Source: Terriglobia bacterium
GTDB lineage: Bacteria > Acidobacteriota > Terriglobia > Bryobacterales > Bryobacteraceae
Direction of reading: 5' to 3'
DNA: 64,000 nt
Assembly: GCA_020073445.1 (NCBI GenBank)
Contig: JAIQFE010000020.1
Span: 49,210 to 113,209 of the forward strand
In this document: positions 59,882 through 64,000 of the stretch, piece by piece
Position numbering within the stretch: the stretch's first letter is position 1
Layout of the letters: each line of letters starts with the position of its first letter
Program-made: the position numbers and the translations under genes
The notes under the pieces: model-generated
The model's input: only the letters and a program-made list of their open reading frames with translations
The model's database searches: none
Told to the model about the DNA's origin: nothing

Positions 59882-60067
59882 TTACGCCTGCTTCTTATCG
59901 TCGGGGCGCGATGCGGGCGGTTGGTCTTCGGGACCCTTCAAGGAATCCTTGAAGTTCCGAATCCCTTCGCCTAAACCCTTTGCTAGCTCCGGAATCTTCT
60001 TGCCGCCGAACAGGAGGAGGGCGACCAGGAGGATAACCAGCAGCTCCATTGGGCCTATATTTCTCAT
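59882..60067 (-). CDS. tatA: Twin-arginine translocase subunit TatA/E
   Basis: 61 aa from ATG 60067, with AAGGAGG four bases upstream; the frame is open six codons further but that would bury the ribosome site. The membrane helix [25 protein letters not shown] (4-28) contains the family [17 protein letters not shown] hinge, followed by the amphipathic helix [12 protein letters not shown] and a charged tail. Forms the pore of the Tat pathway, used by Tat-signal proteins such as the amidohydrolase at 39463. No tatB or tatC nearby. Confidence 0.95.
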   Translation of the reverse strand: MRNIGPMELLVILLVALLLFGGKKIPELAKGLGEGIRNFKDSLKGPEDQPPASRPDDKKQA

Positions 60068-60094
60068 ATGGCCTCCTTGCAACATGAGTGTACC

Positions 60095-60283
60095 ATGAAG
60101 CGCAACCCGCCCAAGTCCAAGCGAAAAGGTTTTAATCAGCAGGGATTTGACCAGAAGAAAGACGTCCGGGCGATCGCCCGAGAGCGCGTCGGCACGGTAA
60201 AGCCTTCTAGGCCGATTCTGCCTCCCACCCTCCGCAAAAAGCCCAAATACAAGCGTCCACCCGGCGATGACGTGGACGCCTAG
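60095..60283 (+). CDS. Small basic protein, hypothetical
   Basis: 62 aa from ATG 60095: [22 protein letters not shown]...[24 protein letters not shown], rich in Lys, Arg and Pro and probably disordered. No ribosome site is strong and no domain is visible; the codon use looks normal. The gene is divergent from tatA with 27 bases between. Its stop (60281-60283) abuts the structured element copy 3. I include it at even odds of being real. Confidence 0.45.
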   Translation: MKRNPPKSKRKGFNQQGFDQKKDVRAIARERVGTVKPSRPILPPTLRKKPKYKRPPGDDVDA

Positions 60284-60284
60284 A

Positions 60285-60350
60285 GCGCAAAGGGCGCGGC
60301 GCGCGCTACCCGGAGTCTGAGGAGTGATCGCGCCGCGCTCCGTTTTGCGC
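60285..60350 (+). ncRNA. Structured leader element, copy 3 (candidate cis-acting RNA)
   Basis: GCGCAAA (60285-60291) pairs with TTTGCGC (60344-60350); GGG (60292-60294) faces CTCCGT (60338-60343); CGCGGCGCG (60295-60303) pairs perfectly with CGCGCCGCG (60329-60337); the loop is 25 bases. It ends 25 bases before the ATG of the Rieske gene. This is the most regular of the three copies. Confidence 0.6.
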
Positions 60351-60375
60351 GGTAATTAATGGAAGAATAGGGCAT

Positions 60376-60675
60376 ATGCCGTTTGTGAAAGTGGCGGAGC
60401 TCTCCAAGCTGCCCCCCGGATCGGTCATGGAGGCCCAGGTAGGAGACGGAACCTACGCCATTTGTAACGCGGGCGGCGAGATCCATGCTCTGGACGGAAT
60501 CTGCCCCCACTCCGGCGGTCCGCTGGGGCAGGGCGCTCTGCATGGCACCATTCTCGTCTGCCCATGGCACGCCTGGGAGTTCGATTGCCGGGATAGCGAA
60601 ATGGACAGCGGATTGCTCCCCGCCAAGTTTCCCGTGAAAGTGGAAGGCGACGACATCTTCATTGATGTTCCGTAA
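60376..60675 (+). CDS. Rieske [2Fe-2S] ferredoxin-like protein
   Basis: 99 aa, no signal peptide. Rieske cluster ligands are Cys43 and His45 in GICPHSGGPLGQG, and Cys62 and His65 in VCPWHAWEFD. The length and the unusually short C-terminal end match small NirD/BphF-type ferredoxins that donate electrons to dioxygenases or nitrite reductases, though neither is adjacent. The preceding 92 bases hold the structured element copy 3. Followed after 42 bases by mutM. Confidence 0.92.
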   Translation: MPFVKVAELSKLPPGSVMEAQVGDGTYAICNAGGEIHALDGICPHSGGPLGQGALHGTILVCPWHAWEFDCRDSEMDSGLLPAKFPVKVEGDDIFIDVP

Positions 60676-60717
60676 GCAATGATGTCCCGTAAACAATGAC
60701 GTTCCCTAGGCTGGCTC

Positions 60718-61506
60718 ATGCCCGAACTGCCTGAAGTCGAAACCGTGGTTCGCTCTGTGGCCGCGCACTTGGCCGGACGCCGGATTGTCAGCTCGAGTTT
60801 CACCTCGCGCTTCGTGACCCCTGGGAACCGTGCCAAGTTGACCCAGCGATTAGCCGGCCGCCGCATTGAATCGGTCACGCGGCGCGGCAAATTCATTCTC
60901 ATCGCTCTCGATCAGGGAACACTCACCGTGCACCTGGGGATGACCGGCAAGCTGTTGCTGTCAGGCGAGGCCGGAGAGCACACGCACGGCGTCTTCCATC
61001 TGGATGACGGGCTACTTCTCTATCACGACCCCCGCCAGTTCGGGCGGATCGAATTCAGCGAGGGCCCTCCGCCGCGTGTGGCGCGTCTGGGTCCCGAGCC
61101 GCTTGAGATCAGTTTCGAGGAATTCCGGGCACGGCTCAAGCGCAAGACACGCATGAAAGCCCTGCTTCTGAATCAGGCGTTCCTTGCGGGCCTGGGCAAC
61201 ATCTATGCCGACGAGAGTCTGTTCGCCGCGGGAATCCATCCCCTGACACCCGCCAGCAAGCTGACAGCCGCGCGCGCGAAGAAGCTATACGACGCGATTC
61301 GGGGTATCCTCAAGCACGCGATCAAGCTGGGCGGATCGTCGATTTCGGACTACGTGAACGGGCGCGGCGAGCGCGGCTGGTTCCAGATGGAGCACCGCGT
61401 GTACGGCCGCGAAGGCGAGCCGTGCGCGAATTGCGGCAGGCCGATCCGCAAGATCCTGGTGGCGCAGCGCGGAACGCATTACTGCCCGCACTGCCAGAAG
61501 AAGTAG
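60718..61506 (+). CDS. mutM: Formamidopyrimidine-DNA glycosylase
   Basis: 262 aa. It starts MPELPEVETVVRSVAAHL, giving the catalytic Pro2 and Glu3 after Met removal. LGMTGKLLLSG and the helix-two-turn-helix AGLGNIYADESLFAAGIHPLTPASKLT are typical. The C-terminal zinc finger has CANCGRPIRKILVAQRGTHYCPHC with all four cysteines. It excises 8-oxoguanine and formamidopyrimidines. The start is certain from the conserved N-terminus. Confidence 0.96.
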   Translation: MPELPEVETVVRSVAAHLAGRRIVSSSFTSRFVTPGNRAKLTQRLAGRRIESVTRRGKFILIALDQGTLTVHLGMTGKLLLSGEAGEHTHGVFHLDDGLLLYHDPRQFGRIEFSEGPPPRVARLGPEPLEISFEEFRARLKRKTRMKALLLNQAFLAGLGNIYADESLFAAGIHPLTPASKLTAARAKKLYDAIRGILKHAIKLGGSSISDYVNGRGERGWFQMEHRVYGREGEPCANCGRPIRKILVAQRGTHYCPHCQKK

Positions 61507-61560
61507 CCCTTCCGGAGAGCCGGCCCCTTCGCGGAACTTTTTCTGCTCATAATATTCGAC

Positions 61561-62862
61561 ATGGCGTATGTCCGTCGAATCGCAATTTCTGTTTGCTTCA
61601 GTGCTGCTTGCGCGACCGTTTGGGCGCAGTCTGCTTTTACCGGCAATCCTCCCAAACCCAAACCGGCTTTTCCCAGGCAGACCGAAGCGCCGAAGCCGGC
61701 GAAGCCTTCGCCCGCGCTCAATGTGGAAACCATCACCAACCGGCTCAGCTCGCCGTTTGCGCTCGCATTTCTTCCGGATGGCACGTTTCTGGTTACCGAA
61801 ACCGGGGGCACCATGCGAATCGTCCGCCGGGACGGCGTCGTCTCCGCGCCGCTGGGCGGGGTCCCCGATGTGAAATCGGTTGCGGCGCAGGGCCTGCACG
61901 ACGTCGTTCTGGATCCCGATTTTGCGCGCAACCGTACGCTGTACTTCAACTATTTCGCGCCGCCTCCCGGCGAGGCTCCCGCGATGTGGCCCGTCGAGTT
62001 CTTCTACGACAAGATCTGGGCCAAATCCATAGCCGAGCGGCGAACGATGCAGATCGGCATGGAGCAGGCCGCGAGCGCCAAGCTGAGCGCCGACGGCCGG
62101 CGCCTGGAAGACGTCAAAGTCCTCGCCGAGGGCGCTGAGCGGAGGATCGTGCTTGCGCCGGACGGCAAGCTGCTCATCACCGGATCGGACCGCTTCTTCT
62201 ACTACGAAGCCGATTACGATGGCGAAGAGCACGATTTCACCGACAACCCCGATCTCCGCCGCAATTTTTCCGGCCGCGTGCTGCGCATCAACCGCGACGG
62301 ATCGATTCCGCCCGACAATCCCTGGCTGAGCCGCGCAACCGTTCCCGCCACCACCTTCGCGCATGGTCTTCGCGACCCTGAAGGAGCGGCCATCAACCCG
62401 GCGACCGGCGAGCTGTGGGTTACCGATCACGGCCCGCAAGGCGGCGATGAGATCAACATCATCCGTTCGGGCAAGGACTACGGCTGGCCCAACGTCTCCT
62501 ACGGCACGCAGTACGACGTGCGCCGTACCGACGGGCGGAAGAACGTTCCGGTGGGCAACGGAAAATCCTCCATGCCCGGCGTCGAGGAGCCGGTGTACTG
62601 GTGGATTCCCGATATCGCGCCTTCGGGCATGATGTTCTACACCGGTAGTCTATTTCCGGACTGGCGTGGCAATCTGTTCGTCGGCGGGCTGGAAGCGCGG
62701 GCCCTTGTCAGGCTGGTGCTGGACAAGAATGAAGTCGTGGCCGAAGAGCGTCTGCTTCTGGACAGGAAGGAAAGTATCCGCGACATCCGCCAGGGTCCGG
62801 ACGGCGCGGTTTATTTGCTGACACGCAGCGGAAATCTTCTGCGAATTACGCCCAAGCCCTGA
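61561..62862 (+). CDS. PQQ-dependent aldose sugar dehydrogenase-like protein
   Basis: 433 aa, signal peptide to about residue 20. After a proline-rich spacer comes the six-bladed propeller of soluble glucose/sorbosone dehydrogenases: LSSPFALAFLPDGTFLVTETGGTMRIV, VVLDPDFARNRTLYFNYFAPP, FAHGLRDPEGAAINPATGELWVTDHGPQGGDEINIIRSGKDYGWPNVSYG. These carry PQQ- and Ca-binding positions, including the GPQGGDE loop. Oxidises aldoses in the periplasm and passes electrons to an acceptor, for example a cytochrome. No PQQ biosynthesis genes are here. Confidence 0.9.
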   Translation: MAYVRRIAISVCFSAACATVWAQSAFTGNPPKPKPAFPRQTEAPKPAKPSPALNVETITNRLSSPFALAFLPDGTFLVTETGGTMRIVRRDGVVSAPLGGVPDVKSVAAQGLHDVVLDPDFARNRTLYFNYFAPPPGEAPAMWPVEFFYDKIWAKSIAERRTMQIGMEQAASAKLSADGRRLEDVKVLAEGAERRIVLAPDGKLLITGSDRFFYYEADYDGEEHDFTDNPDLRRNFSGRVLRINRDGSIPPDNPWLSRATVPATTFAHGLRDPEGAAINPATGELWVTDHGPQGGDEINIIRSGKDYGWPNVSYGTQYDVRRTDGRKNVPVGNGKSSMPGVEEPVYWWIPDIAPSGMMFYTGSLFPDWRGNLFVGGLEARALVRLVLDKNEVVAEERLLLDRKESIRDIRQGPDGAVYLLTRSGNLLRITPKP

Positions 62863-62905
62863 GAACTCCGCTCCATCACTGTCGCGGCTCGGTAAGTCGC
62901 TTAGG

Positions 62906-62995
62906 AAAAGGGGACAGGCTACTCTGTCCCCTCCCGTAAGCTCCTGACTTCACCTGCAAGCGTGGGAGTGGACAGAGCTGCCTGTCCCCTTCTTC
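62906..62995 (-). repeat. Dispersed inverted repeat, family 1, copy E
   Basis: Orientation as copy C. The left arm begins AAAAGGGGACAGGCTACTCT (62906); the right arm ends GAGCTGCCTGTCCCCTTCTT (about 62995). It lies between the convergent stops at 62862 and 63007. Confidence 0.87.
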
Positions 62996-63006
62996 CTTCA
63001 CAGGCC

Positions 63007-63852
63007 TTAAGCCTGGTAGCGCAGGATTTCGTCGACCACTTCGACCACCGGTTTCATGGACCTCACGTCGTGAACCCTAACCAGATGCGAGCCGTTGAGC
63101 ACGCACGCGGCGACGGCGGCCGCGGTGGCGAACTCCGTGCCTTCCTGCGATTCGCGCGCCAGGAAGTGCTTGCGCGACGGGCCGGTCATGATCGGCATTT
63201 CCAGACGGGCGAGAGTGTCGAGCTGCGCCAGGATCTCGGCGTTCTGTTCCTTGCGCTTGCCGAAGCCCAGGCCGGGATCGATCACGATCTGTTTCCGGTC
63301 GAGACCCGCGCGCATCGCCCTATGCATGGACGCGTCGAGTTCCTTCACGATAGTCTGCATCACGTCCTTGAGCGGCGGCAGCTTGGTCCAGGTCTCGGGC
63401 GACCCGCGCATGTGGTTCAGAATCAGGCCAGCATTCGCCTCCGCGACCGTCCGCGCCAGGTCGGGATCGATTGTCAGCGCGCTGGGATCGTTAATAATGT
63501 CCGCGCCCAGTTCCAGGGCCTTTTCCGCGATGGCCGCCTTATAGGTATCCACCGACAGCGGAACGGTGAGCTTGTCTCGTAAACGCTTGAGGACGGGTAC
63601 CAGGCGGCGCAGTTCCTCGGCCTCGGAAATCCGTACGGCGCCGGGGCGGGTGGATTCCGCGCCGATGTCGATGATGTCGGCCCCGGCTTCCTCCAGCTCC
63701 ACGGCGTGCGCGAAGGCGCGGTCGGGATCGAGGAACTTGCCCCCGTCTGAAAACGAGTCCGGCGTGACGTTCAGCACTCCTACCAACAGCGTCCGCTCGC
63801 CCAGTTGCAGAGTCTTGTTACGGAACTTCCATTCAAATCGCTTCCGAAGCAT
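63007..63852 (-). CDS. folP: Dihydropteroate synthase
   Basis: 281 aa. Signature I LLVGVLNVTPDSFSDGGKFL (about 22-41) and signature II DIIDIGAESTRPGAVRISEAEE (about 59-80) are complete; later come DIINDPSALT, ILNHMRGSPETW, DPGLGFGKRKEQN and MTGPSRKHFL. It condenses p-aminobenzoate with the pterin diphosphate and is the sulfonamide target. The gene follows the end of another minus-strand reading frame (stop at 63916), which may be ftsH, giving the common ftsH-folP order. Confidence 0.96.
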   Translation of the reverse strand: MLRKRFEWKFRNKTLQLGERTLLVGVLNVTPDSFSDGGKFLDPDRAFAHAVELEEAGADIIDIGAESTRPGAVRISEAEELRRLVPVLKRLRDKLTVPLSVDTYKAAIAEKALELGADIINDPSALTIDPDLARTVAEANAGLILNHMRGSPETWTKLPPLKDVMQTIVKELDASMHRAMRAGLDRKQIVIDPGLGFGKRKEQNAEILAQLDTLARLEMPIMTGPSRKHFLARESQEGTEFATAAAVAACVLNGSHLVRVHDVRSMKPVVEVVDEILRYQA

Positions 63853-63915
63853 GCAGAGTTAAGGGTAGCAGTACGTCGGGAACGCGGCCAATCGTGCCGG
63901 CAAAAAAGAGGCGGT

Positions 63916-64000
63916 TTAGGCGCTCCAGCCGCGCGACGTGACCGGAATGGCTTCCTGATAGTAACCGCCCGAACGGTCCCCGGCGCCCACAGGCTGTTCC
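63916..64000 (-). CDS. C-terminal end of a truncated gene, possibly ftsH
   Basis: The minus strand is open from the window edge to TAA at 63918-63916 and gives 27 residues ending PVTSRGWSA. Nothing in so short a tail identifies the protein. The only hint of FtsH is that folP follows ftsH in many bacteria. The 63 bases to folP show no terminator. Confidence 0.4.
   Translation of the reverse strand, partial: EQPVGAGDRSGGYYQEAIPVTSRGWSA

Noticed and set aside
60285..60350. c-di-GMP (GEMM) or guanidine riboswitch for the structured element
   Set aside because: No GNRA tetraloop with receptor and no paired ACGR loops; the GGG/CTCCGT loop fits neither consensus I know.
61285..62439. 384-codon minus-strand frame under mutM and the PQQ enzyme
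   Set aside because: Antisense shadow of two well-identified genes.
1..64000. tRNA or rRNA genes, prophage and biosynthetic clusters
   Set aside because: I looked for T-loop words (GGTTCGA-type), phage structural genes and modular synthases and saw none; a tRNAscan and antiSMASH run would settle it.

Overview
This window looks like an ordinary chromosomal stretch of an Acidobacteria genome, most likely of the Solibacter/Bryobacter type. The reasons are its GC-rich coding sequence, a PadR regulator coupled to a very long duplicated MacB/FtsX permease (the acidobacterial ADOP type), many secreted proteins of the DUF6152 and DUF1080 kind, a PEP-CTERM protein and a GluRS-GlnRS pair. Genes lie on both strands, often overlapping by 1-4 bases, and no gap exceeds 300 bases without a gene. 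I saw no rRNA, tRNA, CRISPR array, phage gene or transposase. The assignment rests on gene content only.

Layout. 65-5766: DUF1080 protein, a secreted paired-cysteine protein, an orphan ABC-type binding protein, then PadR and the ADOP permease. 5911-9249: an all-exported operon with a small protein, a monoheme cytochrome c, a DUF6152/paired-cysteine fusion, a free DUF6152 and a free paired-cysteine protein. 9359-18146: PEP-CTERM protein, the minus-strand run htpX-rlmI-carboxypeptidase-regulatory protein-TIM barrel, hsp20, 6-phosphogluconate dehydrogenase and a GT39-like membrane protein. 18180-26457: LytS/LytTR two-component pair, DHA2 efflux pump, pckA, ygfZ and a glyoxalase II-like hydrolase. 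26443-34453: MerR-TPR protein, thiE-like gene, zincin, GH57 amylase-like enzyme, a beta-propeller protein and gamma-glutamyltransferase. 34526-45350: TadZ/CpaE-like ATPase coupled to a zinc-responsive type diguanylate cyclase, cupin, ABC-2 exporter, amidohydrolase, tannase-like esterase and more DUF6152/paired-cysteine genes. 45385-54155: infC, carbonic anhydrase, DASS transporter, and gltX-glnS-carbamoyltransferase. 54216-64000: ftsB-like gene, a minus-strand exonuclease/serine-hydrolase-like/S41 protease run, HU, tatA, Rieske protein, mutM, PQQ-type sugar dehydrogenase, folP and the end of a possible ftsH.

The parts I would look at first are three. (1) A secreted module that recurs in this window: DUF6152 (signal peptide followed directly by His-His) and a second family with two conserved cysteines occur fused once and adjacent twice. 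(2) A structured element with a constant GGG/CTCCGT internal loop inside covarying stems lies just upstream of three unrelated plus-strand genes and may be a cis-acting RNA. (3) An inverted repeat of about 90 bp occurs five times, four of them between convergent genes.
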